Positions 9,238 to 18,207 of a stretch of DNA of 64,000 nucleotides are shown here, in pieces (positions within the stretch are counted from its first letter, which is position 1; the number at the start of each line of letters is the position of its first letter). The stretch lies in contig JACMOC010000014.1 of assembly GCA_014378195.1 (NCBI GenBank), positions 248,001-312,000 on the forward strand, read 5' to 3'. Position numbers and translations under genes: made by a program. Below the pieces are notes generated by a model. It did not search any database, was not told the DNA's origin, and saw only the letters and a program-made list of their open reading frames with translations. Origin of the DNA: Oligoflexus sp. (lineage in GTDB: Bacteria; Bdellovibrionota_B; Oligoflexia; Oligoflexales; Oligoflexaceae).

Positions 9238-11787
9238 GTGAGCAAAAGAGGCAAAAAACCAACCCGCAAATCGGGAGCGAGCGATTCGCGCCGCAGCAAC
9301 AATCAATCGCAGCGCAAAGGCAGTGGAAACGCTGATAAATCAGGCGAGGAAAAAGCCCGCCGTCCCTTCTTCAAACCGGGCCGCAAAAGTGAAGGCCCTG
9401 CCCCCGGGAGCCCGAATAGGGACTTCGCCCGCGAACGCTCCGAGCTTGAATATCGCGACCAACTCATCACGCCCGGCCAGCGCGAAGAAGTCGCCCAGGC
9501 GCGTCGAAAAACGGACGAGGCGATAAGGCAATGGCTGGCCGAAGCCAAGGTTGCAGCCGCGAAGTCGCGCGCTGACCCTCAGGACCACCTGCCGATTATC
9601 GATCGCCTCGATCCCTGGCAACGTGAGGCCTACGAAGCGCTTATGAATGGCGAGCATGTTATCGTCGATGCTCCCACGACGGCTGGTAAAACGCGTGTCG
9701 TGGAAGCTTATTTCGAATTGAATATCGGCGACCCGACCTTTCGCGCAGCCTATACAACACCTGTAAAAAGTCTATCCAACGACAAACTCAAAGAATTCAC
9801 AGAAACCTTTGGCCGCGAAAATGTAGGAATTGCAACGGGTGATATCAAAGAAAACCTTGATGCCCCCATCGTCGTCGCAACGCTGGAGTCCTATCGCAAC
9901 TCCCTCCTCGGTGTCGAACCCGATCTGGGTCGTTCGCTCGTCATCTTTGATGAATATCACTTCATGCAGGACACGAGCCGCGGCAGTGCCTGGGAAGAGG
10001 CGATCATTCTCACGCCGCCTTCGTGTCAGCTTCTTCTCCTTTCGGCATCGGTCGACAACGCCCCCGAATTCTGTTCCTGGATCGAGACCCTCACGAATCG
10101 CCGTTGTCGGCTTATCCAGGTGAAAGAACGACCTGTGCCGCTCGTTGATCTTGTGTACTGGCAGGAGCAGTGGCTACTGGTCGAAGCAGTTGCCAATATT
10201 CTCCCCAAAAAAGCCGCAAGCCCGTCCAAGTTCCCGATTGAACACGATGAAATCGCAAGACGTCTCAGCACCTTACCATCGCTCGGCCTTACGCCTGCGA
10301 TACTCTACGCCGGACGTCGCCTGTCGTGCGAAAATCTCGCCATGGAAATGTGTCGACAGCTCGAGCCTATTCCCAAAGAACAGGCGCAGGCTATTCACGA
10401 TCTGCTCGCCAAAGACGCGGGCGAGGAAGATCCGCTCAAATTCTTCAAACCCAATCTCAAACGATCCATACTTGTCTACGGCGTCGGGTATCACCACTCC
10501 GGACTCGCGCCTCAAGCGCGGCGAGCGGTTGAAAATCTCGTGAAAGCGGGACAGCTGCGTATCTGTGTTGCCACTATGGGGCTCAGTATCGGGATCAATT
10601 TCTCGGTACGTTCGGCTATGGTCACCGATTATTCACGACCCGGCGAGATGGGATTCACAACCTATTCGGCATCGGAAGTCCTGCAGATGTTGGGCCGTGC
10701 GGGGCGTCGTGGTCGGGATGTTGTTGGGTTCAGTTTGTGGCCTTCGGTCCAGGCCTACCAAAAGTTCGGGGGAACAAGACGCGAAGACTGCGAATCCCGA
10801 CTGAAAAACGATCCTACGACGTTCCTTGGCCTCTTAGGCCGCGGGTTTAAGCTGCGCGATATAGAAAACTTCTATGAAAAAAGCTTTCTGCGTTTCGGCA
10901 ACAAAAACGTCTCCTTTAATTTGATTCGGGATCAGCCTCTCAAAAAGGCTCTCGGCGTCGAAGAACTGTTTCCGGTAAGTCCCGCGCACGCTTACTCGCT
11001 GCACCTCGCGGAAGACCCCACTTCGCCGCTCATAGGTTGGCCTGATCAAGAGGCTTTCCTCGGTACGATAAAAAGCAAGATGGACAACCCACTCTCGCAT
11101 CTTCATGTGCATCTGCACACAGTCGGCTGCATCGATGGTGACGAACGATTGACGTCACTCGGGTCAATTGCGCGCTATTTTCCTCAATCAGGCGGAATGC
11201 TTATCGCTTTCCTCATCGATCGCGGTGATATCGACGTTCCCAACCTGCTTGCTGGCCTCGAACTCATGGGCAGCATGTGTCTCTCGCGCTTCAAGGACCC
11301 ACGCATTCCCGAGGATTATGACTACCCCTTTGATGCCAAGGAGGTGGATGAAATGCTCCAGGAATTTTATCCCCTTGAACTCTTCGAAGAGCTTTACGAT
11401 CCGCCCAATGCTCGGCGCGAGGGCTACGTTTTCCGTGAGTTTAACCCACTCGGTGGGGCCTTGATCAGCGAATGGGTCAAGGGTATGAGCTGGGCTGAAA
11501 TGGTGAAACGTTCGACCGATGAGAAGTTCGGCCAGGGCGATCTGATGAGTCTTTTCTATCGCGCGGCCACATACCTTCAGTCGATCGTTCAAGCGAAGAT
11601 TCCCAAACTGAGCGCGGCGGCTGCCCAGCTACGCGACGAGATTCTGCGCGAGCCCCTGACACCCTCTGTGAAAGCACTCGCTCCCGTGAGCAAGGGCGAA
11701 CTTATCGGTGTGGAAGCCGATGATGAGGATGAAGATCTTGAGGTGGATGCGGACCTCGAGGCGGCGGCTGGCGAGGAGGAGAATTGA
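9238..11787 (+). CDS. Ski2-like superfamily II DEAD/DEAH RNA helicase
   Basis: An 849-residue ATP-dependent helicase. Residues 1-70 are Lys/Arg-rich and probably bind nucleic acid. Motif I is DAPTTAGKT (144-152), motif II DEYH (238-241), motif III LSAS near 267, then GYHHSGL in the second RecA domain and motif VI QMLGRAGRRGR (from 483). The pattern matches Ski2/Mtr4-type helicases more than RecQ or RhlB types. The C-terminus (from about 830) is strongly acidic. It uses a GTG start with AAGGAG 6 bases upstream and lies 3 bases after coaE. A role in RNA turnover or ribosome maturation is inference. Confidence 0.85.
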   Translation: MSKRGKKPTRKSGASDSRRSNNQSQRKGSGNADKSGEEKARRPFFKPGRKSEGPAPGSPNRDFARERSELEYRDQLITPGQREEVAQARRKTDEAIRQWLAEAKVAAAKSRADPQDHLPIIDRLDPWQREAYEALMNGEHVIVDAPTTAGKTRVVEAYFELNIGDPTFRAAYTTPVKSLSNDKLKEFTETFGRENVGIATGDIKENLDAPIVVATLESYRNSLLGVEPDLGRSLVIFDEYHFMQDTSRGSAWEEAIILTPPSCQLLLLSASVDNAPEFCSWIETLTNRRCRLIQVKERPVPLVDLVYWQEQWLLVEAVANILPKKAASPSKFPIEHDEIARRLSTLPSLGLTPAILYAGRRLSCENLAMEMCRQLEPIPKEQAQAIHDLLAKDAGEEDPLKFFKPNLKRSILVYGVGYHHSGLAPQARRAVENLVKAGQLRICVATMGLSIGINFSVRSAMVTDYSRPGEMGFTTYSASEVLQMLGRAGRRGRDVVGFSLWPSVQAYQKFGGTRREDCESRLKNDPTTFLGLLGRGFKLRDIENFYEKSFLRFGNKNVSFNLIRDQPLKKALGVEELFPVSPAHAYSLHLAEDPTSPLIGWPDQEAFLGTIKSKMDNPLSHLHVHLHTVGCIDGDERLTSLGSIARYFPQSGGMLIAFLIDRGDIDVPNLLAGLELMGSMCLSRFKDPRIPEDYDYPFDAKEVDEMLQEFYPLELFEELYDPPNARREGYVFREFNPLGGALISEWVKGMSWAEMVKRSTDEKFGQGDLMSLFYRAATYLQSIVQAKIPKLSAAAAQLRDEILREPLTPSVKALAPVSKGELIGVEADDEDEDLEVDADLEAAAGEEEN

Positions 11788-11792
11788 TAAAA

Positions 11793-11820
11793 AAAGGGCT
11801 GCGGCCGCGCAGCCCTTTCT
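11793..11820. terminator. Bidirectional terminator between convergent genes
   Basis: AAAGGGCTGC (11793-11802) pairs with GCAGCCCTTT (11809-11818). The flanking A run gives a strong T tract on the minus strand for the MFS gene; the plus side has a shorter TTTCTT tract for the helicase operon. Confidence 0.85.
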
Positions 11821-11824
11821 TCGC

Positions 11825-13015
11825 CTAAGCGGCAACCTTATCGTCGCTGTTATAAGCTTGATCTTCGAACGCAACGTTCTTAACCGTTGTGCGATAGATC
11901 CAGTACCCAACTATCGGCAATGCGGTTAGAGTCACCGCCGCGAAACTTTCCGGCAAAGCTAAAAGAACAGTGCTGAGAACTGGCGCCAGGATCTGACAGA
12001 TCGAAAAGAGGAAACTCACCGCACCCGACGCCAGTCCGGAGGGAGCATGATCAAAACAATTAAAGAGCTGGAGCTGCTCCCAGGGAATAAAAATCACTTC
12101 CCCTAAGGTCCAGATCACGATTCCCGCCAGTACCCAGGTAAGGGAAGTCGTCATAGGCCCAAAACACATCCCCGACGCAATGAGGATAGTCCCGATCTTG
12201 CCGATACGCTGCGGTCCCCACCGACGTGTCAAACGCCGAAGCGGTTTTGCCGCAAGGAGCACGATAAGCGCATTGGCCATGAGGATGCTCGCTGATACAT
12301 CGGTATTCGCGAGACCACGTTTTGCAAATAACAACGGCAGATAAGTTAGGTTCGCCGAGAAACAGATGGTGACCATGCTGAGGCCGACTATACGTTTGCC
12401 ATGAATCTTCATCGCCCCAATAAGTACGTTTTTGCTTTCGCTGATCGAAGCTCTAGGCTTGGAGCACTCCCCCTGACTTCGCTTCAGGTGACGAAGCATA
12501 CCGGCTGCGAGGACCAGACTCGTGACCAGATCAACCAGCAAAAGCTCCCGCCGCCAGTCTTTAAACGCCACCAGTGAAATACTCGAAGACACAGCTAGAG
12601 CTGCGTTCGATACGAGATAGCGCATCGAAGACGCCTCCGCGCGCTCAGCCCCCTGGCAGCTTGCAATCAAGGCCATAGAAACGATCGTACGAAGAGTGAG
12701 ACCGGCCATGACCAGGACAAGGCAGGACGCCACAAGTTGCCAGGCCGGAGCGCCTGGATTCCAGTACCCAAAAATTCCCAAAATATAGCTGATCGCAACC
12801 AAGAAAAAGCTGCGTTTCACACGCCCCTGATCCAGCAGATTGCCGATAAGCGGCTGCATCACACCCGAAAGGAGGGATCCCATTGCGAGAGTCAAGCCTG
12901 CCTGTATGGGCATCAAAGTACCCGACTCGGTAAGGAGCATAGGCTGGAGCGTGAGAGCGAAATTAAAGCTGGACGAGAGAAATACCAAACCGAGCAGCAG
13001 CGTGCGGCTATTCAT
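11825..13015 (-). CDS. MFS transporter
   Basis: A 396-residue inner-membrane protein composed of about twelve hydrophobic helices with short loops, the size and organisation of major facilitator transporters. A basic loop near residue 65 (NLLDQGRVKRS) occupies the place of the MFS loop 2-3 motif and a second Arg-rich loop with RRWGPQRIGKIG occupies the equivalent place in the C-half. Substrate cannot be read from sequence. GGGGA lies just upstream of the ATG. It is convergent with the helicase operon and shares its terminator. Confidence 0.8.
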   Translation of the reverse strand: MNSRTLLLGLVFLSSSFNFALTLQPMLLTESGTLMPIQAGLTLAMGSLLSGVMQPLIGNLLDQGRVKRSFFLVAISYILGIFGYWNPGAPAWQLVASCLVLVMAGLTLRTIVSMALIASCQGAERAEASSMRYLVSNAALAVSSSISLVAFKDWRRELLLVDLVTSLVLAAGMLRHLKRSQGECSKPRASISESKNVLIGAMKIHGKRIVGLSMVTICFSANLTYLPLLFAKRGLANTDVSASILMANALIVLLAAKPLRRLTRRWGPQRIGKIGTILIASGMCFGPMTTSLTWVLAGIVIWTLGEVIFIPWEQLQLFNCFDHAPSGLASGAVSFLFSICQILAPVLSTVLLALPESFAAVTLTALPIVGYWIYRTTVKNVAFEDQAYNSDDKVAA

Positions 13016-13123
13016 GAAATCCCCAATGTCGGCAAAAAATGCCTTATGGAAATTCTAGCATTGCTGCGTCGATCTCTGAAACTGTCGGGAAATGGGAGCA
13101 GAAGAAAAAGCGGGAAATACGAA

Positions 13124-13158
13124 ATAAAAAAAGAGCCTTCCGAAAATGAGGGCTCTTT
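13124..13158 (-). terminator. Rho-independent terminator of the DUF374 gene
   Basis: On the minus strand AAAGAGCC (from 13158) pairs with GGCTCTTT (to 13130) and is followed by a run of T (13124-13131). It lies 8 bases beyond the acyltransferase stop. Confidence 0.88.
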
Positions 13159-13166
13159 CGCAATTT

Positions 13167-13901
13167 TTAGCTTGCTATCGCGGTGGAGGCTGACCTGTTT
13201 CGGCGATCGCGTTCGACCTTGCTTCGGTCCGTAGGGGGATGCGCAGTCAGACCCATGTTAACCGCTTGTATTTCGAGAGTGTGCAGTTCATTCGCCAAAC
13301 GACTCTGGAGTTCCTCATACCGATCGAGTATCTCAGCGTTGGTAACAACAAACGGCTTTCCGTAAAGAACAGCGACTTTAGAAAAGGGTTTAGGGATCCT
13401 AAATTTATCCCAGCTCTTATGGAGAGTCCAGTAGCGCGCTCCAACAGCAACCATCGGCAAGATAGGCGCGCCCGTCTCGGCGGAAATGCAAAAAACACCC
13501 CGTTTGATTTCAAAGATAGGCCCTTTAGGACCGTCGATCGTAATTGCCGAACGAAGGCCGTCATGGGTTCGTTCGACCAAAATTGCGAGGGCTTCTCGAC
13601 CGCCTTTGCGTGAGCTGCCGCGAATCGCTGTGAGGCCAATCGAGTTCGCCAGGCGGCTTACGATTTCGCCGTCAAGCGAACGACTGACGAGCAATGCAAT
13701 ACCTTGGCCCGCATGCGCCAGTATCCCAGCAAAACAGTTCTGATGCCATGATGCGATCACGAAAGCTTTTTTGGGGTGAAACAATTCGGCCTGTTTGAGA
13801 TTTTCGGTATTATAAAAACGATAGCGATAAGACTTATGAAAAAGAACACATAGGAACGTGCTTAATCTGAGAATAAAAGACTTCTTCCACGTAACGGACA
13901 A
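13167..13901 (-). CDS. DUF374 lysophospholipid acyltransferase-like protein
   Basis: A 244-residue protein with the DUF374 signature: ASWHQNCF near residue 50 (with the acyltransferase-type His), SLDGEIVSRLANSIGL, RGSSRKGGREAL and TIDGPKGP near 122. The family is related to LpxL/PlsC acyltransferases and acts on envelope lipids at the inner membrane; the specific acceptor is unknown. The N-terminal helix (FILRLSTFLCVLF) probably anchors it. The start is TTG at 13901, supported by GGAGGG (13909-13914) with a 7-base spacing. A terminator follows. Upstream lies the longest gene-free stretch of the window. Confidence 0.85.
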   Translation of the reverse strand: MSVTWKKSFILRLSTFLCVLFHKSYRYRFYNTENLKQAELFHPKKAFVIASWHQNCFAGILAHAGQGIALLVSRSLDGEIVSRLANSIGLTAIRGSSRKGGREALAILVERTHDGLRSAITIDGPKGPIFEIKRGVFCISAETGAPILPMVAVGARYWTLHKSWDKFRIPKPFSKVAVLYGKPFVVTNAEILDRYEELQSRLANELHTLEIQAVNMGLTAHPPTDRSKVERDRRNRSASTAIAS

Positions 13902-14760
13902 AAAATTACCCTCCGAGAAAACCGGTAAATCCTGACATCGATTTAATATTGATGTGCGTCTATAGAGTCATGGATTCTCGATAAAATTGCAATTCATAAT
14001 CTTTGGCAAGTAGAAAATTTTTGTAAAACAACAGTCACAGAGTCTTTCGACTTCAAAAAAGCGCTCAATTAGCAGCGTTTGTTCCCAGAAATGCCCTTGT
14101 GTATTGTCATGTTTTCACTCACGCGTTTTTCAAAACGGCAAAGACAATGAAAGATGTCGCAGTGTCGAAACACAAATTATTTCACAAAAAGACGGCATGA
14201 ACTGCGGCCATCATGCCAAACATTGTACCGACCGGCCAATCAAGAGGGTGAGCGCAGTGAGCACATCGCAAAGTTTCTTATCCGACTCATTGCCGGACCC
14301 TCATTGACTACGGATAAACGACTTCTTAGCTCCGCTCTTTTAGATAACAGGCGTACTCCAGGCAGAAAATCCTAAGGCATCGAAATCACTTGAAACTCTT
14401 GATATACTTGCATTCCAAATAATTCTAACACCATAAGATCGTGACCATTTAACGTTTTATTCATGCTCCAGCAGGTTTCTCCATGACTATTTTGGCGAGC
14501 TGCTGATTTATTCAAATTGAAGCGGCATGGTTTGAGGCCACGCCTTGATAACATTCAGATATTTTTATGCAAACTCGGTGCATTCCGTGCTTTTGACAAA
14601 CGTTTTTTGCACTTCGGTAACGAAACCTAAATGAATTTCCGCACACCAAAAAATGTGCCTCTTACACCCTTCTTACCTAAGAATTTACGATGACGATGAA
14701 AGCCCAACTGCTCACCGCGCCTAGGGAATTTGGCTTTTCATTTTAAACGGCCTTTAAATC

Positions 14761-14789
14761 TTGACAAGGCCAAGGCGGAGGCATAGAAC
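14761..14789 (+). promoter_or_regulatory. Possible promoter within the gene-free region
   Basis: A perfect TTGACA (14761-14766) is followed after 17 bases by TAGAAC (14784-14789), four of six matches to the -10 consensus. No gene starts closely downstream. Confidence 0.4.
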
Positions 14790-14795
14790 ACGTTT

Positions 14796-15040
14796 CGGAC
14801 TTCACTACCTTTTCAGTTTTCTGGTGAGTATTCTGCTTGAAAAACAGTAGATTTAAGATGAAGCCCGATTGTGTGTTCGCACACAATGTTTAGCTCTCGC
14901 ACTGCAACCTCCAGTCCTTTCCCGTTTTTTAGCGTTTTTTAAAAAACGCCGCATGTTCAGACACATCCAAATTATCCCCCAAAATCATATCACTTTAGGT
15001 GCCGAGAGCGCCGCGGGCCCCCATGGGGCCCTCATTTTCC
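14796..15040 (+). ncRNA. Candidate small structured RNA
   Basis: Downstream of the possible promoter the sequence would fold into ATTGTGTG-TTCG-CACACAAT (14868-14887), the palindrome with half-site GCGTTTTTT (14932-14949), and GGGCCCC-CAT-GGGGCCC (15015-15031) followed by TCATTTT, a terminator-like end. It matches no RNA family I recognise (not RNase P, tmRNA, SRP or 6S). It could instead be a long leader of the gene at 15137. Ends are estimates. Confidence 0.25.
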
Positions 15041-15136
15041 CCATAATCCCAGAGTGTTAAAACTTTTATACTAAGTTCCTAAGATTTCTCACCGCGAAGC
15101 CGATCCAATAGTCTGGAACGGTGATCGGGAGAATTT

Positions 15137-16228
15137 ATGAAGACACGCCTCGGAGTGAAAATAGGTCTAGTGGCCTGCACTCTTTTTACAAGCGCTCAGC
15201 TCAAGGCTGGATCGCTTGAGTTCAACACGCTCTACCGCAGTGCCTACTTCCTGGGTCGCGGCGATACGGGTGTTGCGACTGCGGATGGACACGAGGCAAT
15301 CTTCTACAACCCAGCCGGTCTCGCTCTCGGGACCGGAATCTATAAGGAAACTGTTCTTCTCTCGCCAAGCGCAGACGTCTCGACTCGCACCAAAGACCTG
15401 GTTCGTCAGGCTCTGGTCGAAAAGAAAAACGACGCCTCGACCCTTGAAGGCTACGAGGGTAAAAACGTCCATCTTGGACTCAATAACTTCACAGGCATCG
15501 TCTTCCGCCGCTTTGCATTGGGTGGGCTGGTTTCCGCCAATACAAACTTGATGCTAGGAAAAGACGCGAATGCCAACGGTCTTGAAACACTTCACGCGGA
15601 TGCTGTTGCAAACCGTGTTGCGACTCTGAGTGCCGCCGAAGGCTTTTTTGATCAAACTCTTCTGATCGGCACGACGTTTAAATACATCCTTAGAAACGAG
15701 GCGATACTCAACGTCTCCGCCGCCGATGCCAATAACATTGCCAACAAGTTGAATGCTGGTGACGTGAAACAAACGCGCACAGGCATGGGTGCCGATCTCG
15801 GCGTGATGTTAAGGCCTAAAGAGTGGCCTGTGTCGCTCGGCCTTCATATCGAAAACCTCGGCACGACGAATTTGCAAGCCGATGAAACAGGTGTGGCCTC
15901 CAAACGTTTGCCGCAGATCGTAACACTCGGTATGGCCGCTGAAAAAAACACCAAAACGAGCTCCCTGGCTCTTCTTTTCGATTTCCGTGATGCCTTGGGT
16001 GCCGTGGAAACAAACGTTTTCAAAAGAACACATCTCGGAGCCGAAATTCGTTTTGGTCACTTCATCGGCTTGACGGGTGGACTCAATCAGGGCTATCCCA
16101 CAGTCGGGTTTTTCACCAACCTCTACGTTGTTCGCCTCGATGTCGGGCTCATGACAGAAGAAGTCGGTTCATCGTCAGGTATCCGTCCCGATCAACGCGT
16201 CATGTTCCGCCTCATGGCTGGTTTCTAA
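15137..16228 (+). CDS. Outer-membrane beta-barrel protein, PorV/OmpP1-like
   Basis: A 363-residue exported protein with a signal peptide ending near residue 25 (ACTLFTSAQLKA). The mature start contains SAYFLGRGDTGVATADG and EAIFYNPAGLA, the motif of FadL/OmpP1- and PorV/TraF-type barrels (a glycine-rich first strand followed by N-P-A-G). Alternating strands continue to a C-terminal Phe. It should sit in the outer membrane; a transport role is inference. GGGAGA precedes the ATG. The lipoprotein gene follows after 9 bases with its own AAGGAG, so the two are co-transcribed. Confidence 0.75.
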   Translation: MKTRLGVKIGLVACTLFTSAQLKAGSLEFNTLYRSAYFLGRGDTGVATADGHEAIFYNPAGLALGTGIYKETVLLSPSADVSTRTKDLVRQALVEKKNDASTLEGYEGKNVHLGLNNFTGIVFRRFALGGLVSANTNLMLGKDANANGLETLHADAVANRVATLSAAEGFFDQTLLIGTTFKYILRNEAILNVSAADANNIANKLNAGDVKQTRTGMGADLGVMLRPKEWPVSLGLHIENLGTTNLQADETGVASKRLPQIVTLGMAAEKNTKTSSLALLFDFRDALGAVETNVFKRTHLGAEIRFGHFIGLTGGLNQGYPTVGFFTNLYVVRLDVGLMTEEVGSSSGIRPDQRVMFRLMAGF

Positions 16229-16237
16229 GGAGCTTTT

Positions 16238-17023
16238 ATGCAAACAAAACTTGCCATCATCCTTGTTAGCACTTTGTTGTTCGGATGTCAGAAGAACGTT
16301 TTTCAACCCGTGGATAAAGCAAAGCCTGCGGATCAGGCCACAGCGTACATGAACGATCACCAGCCGGATCTTGCGATCTCTACGCTTAACGAAGCCATGA
16401 AAAATGACCCAAATAATTTTCAGTTGGTCTCTCTTATGGCAAGCGCAAAAGCGCAGAAGGCGGGGATAGATACTTTCAATCTCGTCGTAAAGCTTGCAAC
16501 CAGCGGTGTATCAGGTAGTAACGGCCTGACTGCCATGTTTAGCGTTCTTCCAGCTGTTGATGCCAATAACCGAGGCCTTATGCTCGAAGTTGTCAACCTG
16601 CTCCAAAGCATTCCCCAGAACTCCCGAACCAACGAAGATAACTTTAAAGCAACAATTTTCAATGCCGCATTCACTGCACTGCAAGCCAAGTTTTTTGATC
16701 AGAACGGGGATGGTCAGTACACGGTTGATGAGCTCAAAAATCTCGATGACACTTCTGCGAACGCGATCATCAACAGCCTTCTGGATGCCCAGAATTCAGC
16801 TGTGCTCTATCAAGGGGCTGCGGCCAATGGAGTGGCAGCGGGGAAAGTGCAGGACGTAGTCACTCAACTCGAGGCGCAGCCAGGCGCGACCAACGCCGAT
16901 AAGCTACGGAACTACCTCGCTTCCCATCAGACGCCAGTCCCGAGTCTACAAATGAATTTGATAGATTCTGGAGAATCCTCCGAAGAATCTCTCGAAGAGC
17001 CTAACGAAGCCGCCACGGAATAA
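16238..17023 (+). CDS. Lipoprotein with TPR-like and EF-hand-like segments
   Basis: A 261-residue lipoprotein: the signal peptide ends in LLFGC, with lipidated Cys at residue 17. Residues about 30-75 resemble one TPR unit (DLAISTLNEAMKNDPNN). Near residue 152 lies DQNGDGQYTVDEL, a close match to the Ca-binding EF-hand loop D-x-N-x-D-G-x-Y-x-x-D-E. The tail is Glu/Ser-rich. It is coupled to the barrel gene upstream and may be its periplasmic partner (inference). Its stop abuts the stop of the convergent VWA lipoprotein gene with no spacer. Confidence 0.65.
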   Translation: MQTKLAIILVSTLLFGCQKNVFQPVDKAKPADQATAYMNDHQPDLAISTLNEAMKNDPNNFQLVSLMASAKAQKAGIDTFNLVVKLATSGVSGSNGLTAMFSVLPAVDANNRGLMLEVVNLLQSIPQNSRTNEDNFKATIFNAAFTALQAKFFDQNGDGQYTVDELKNLDDTSANAIINSLLDAQNSAVLYQGAAANGVAAGKVQDVVTQLEAQPGATNADKLRNYLASHQTPVPSLQMNLIDSGESSEESLEEPNEAATE

Positions 17024-18103
17024 TTATTGCGCGTAATCATAGACGATATGGAGGGTGGTACCTGAAAGGGCACTGCCCTCGTCAGTAAGAGCCACTGTCG
17101 AACCCGTGATTTTATACGCTGTTGCGGGGAGTTCCACGTTATCCAGCAACACCTTTTTGATCGTGACGGTTCCCTTTGCTTCGACAACGCTAAAGGACGT
17201 CGAGGAAAGTTTCACGATATTGTCGGAGAGTTTGTTAAAATTCGCGCTCCAGTCGTCAGCGCAGATATCAAAAACAGCGCCGCCGGTTGCCGTTGCAAGC
17301 TCCTGGTAGCCTGTCCCAACATTGGCGATGGAACAGGTGCTTGATTTTGCGATACCGCTAAAGCTAAACACATGGGTATTCGCAGCGTCTGATTTGGTGA
17401 GTCTAATGAAGGTCGCTGCCTTCACATTGAGATTAGGATTATCGTCGGAAACAAACACAAACACTTTTTTGGTTCCGTCCCGAAGCCGGGCTTTTATTTT
17501 GCCTTTTACGGAGTCAACCATTTTCATTTCACTGCTTGCGTCAGTGAGCGCAACACCGCAGAGTTTGTCATCTGGATTGATTGCGGTCTGAGCAGCTTTT
17601 CTGCCAAGAGAACTCAGCGGCGTTATCAAAGTCTCTTCAGGCGCGCACACAGCGGCGGCCAGAATATCAAACTCGTTGTGAGAGCCCACTTCATTGATGA
17701 TCTGCTCATGACCTTGAGCCACGTACGTCGGGTCGAGAATGAGACCGAGTTTTTTATCCGTATTCGATATTACCGTCACGCGCAAATCAGTGCGGGCCGA
17801 AACAGTCGCCATATACGAACCAAAGTTTTTGCGCACTTGCGCAACCTCTTGTTCCATAGAGCCAGAGTTGTCGATCACCCAAACCATATCGATTGGAGTG
17901 CCGACTTTTTTCACTTCAAAATCCTGCGTCTTCTGCACCAGTCCGGCACGAATCGTGGCGTCTGCGCTCGTGGTCGCCGCGCCTGCAGCACTCGCTTTTA
18001 TAGCTGTTTTAGCAACTCCACCCGCAAACTCTTTGCTGCCGCTGCAGCCGATCCCGAAAGCTAAAACGAGGCTGATAGAAACGGGTGATGTTTTACGCAG
18101 CAT
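17024..18103 (-). CDS. VWA-domain lipoprotein
   Basis: A 359-residue exported protein with a probable lipidation site at Cys20 (GIGC; the -3 residue is Gly, so the lipobox is weak). An Ala-rich linker leads to a von Willebrand A domain whose metal-ion site D78-x-S80-x-S82 (DNSGS) is intact; the domain ends near residue 285. The last 70 residues form a beta-sandwich-like module (TVTIKKVLLDNVELP...YKITGSTVAL). The lipoprotein at 39.4-40.6 kb has the same layout. VWA proteins bind other proteins; the partner is unknown. It is convergent with the preceding lipoprotein gene, stop codon against stop codon. Confidence 0.75.
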   Translation of the reverse strand: MLRKTSPVSISLVLAFGIGCSGSKEFAGGVAKTAIKASAAGAATTSADATIRAGLVQKTQDFEVKKVGTPIDMVWVIDNSGSMEQEVAQVRKNFGSYMATVSARTDLRVTVISNTDKKLGLILDPTYVAQGHEQIINEVGSHNEFDILAAAVCAPEETLITPLSSLGRKAAQTAINPDDKLCGVALTDASSEMKMVDSVKGKIKARLRDGTKKVFVFVSDDNPNLNVKAATFIRLTKSDAANTHVFSFSGIAKSSTCSIANVGTGYQELATATGGAVFDICADDWSANFNKLSDNIVKLSSTSFSVVEAKGTVTIKKVLLDNVELPATAYKITGSTVALTDEGSALSGTTLHIVYDYAQ

Positions 18104-18207
18104 GGGTGACCTCAGTGATGAATACGCTCTTTAAAGGCACCCCGCTGTTCGGCAATCGCCTTCAAGCTCTTGAGTTTTATCTAAACAAGCTCGATTTCTT
18201 AATGATT

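Larger units (their letters stand above)
13902..15136. other. Gene-free 1.2 kb stretch with several hairpins
   Basis: No convincing protein is encoded here; short open frames have no ribosome binding site and no protein-like composition. It is more AT-rich than its surroundings. It contains inverted repeats: GGCATGA/TCATGCC (14194-14217), a UUCG-looped hairpin (14868-14887), an 18-base palindrome (14932-14949) and a GC-rich hairpin (15015-15031). The first part holds the divergent upstream region of the DUF374 gene, the last 75 bases the leader of the barrel gene at 15137. Confidence 0.6.

Noticed and set aside
14104-14375. Two overlapping short plus-strand frames in the gene-free region
   Set aside because: No ribosome binding site, odd composition and no similarity to any family I know.
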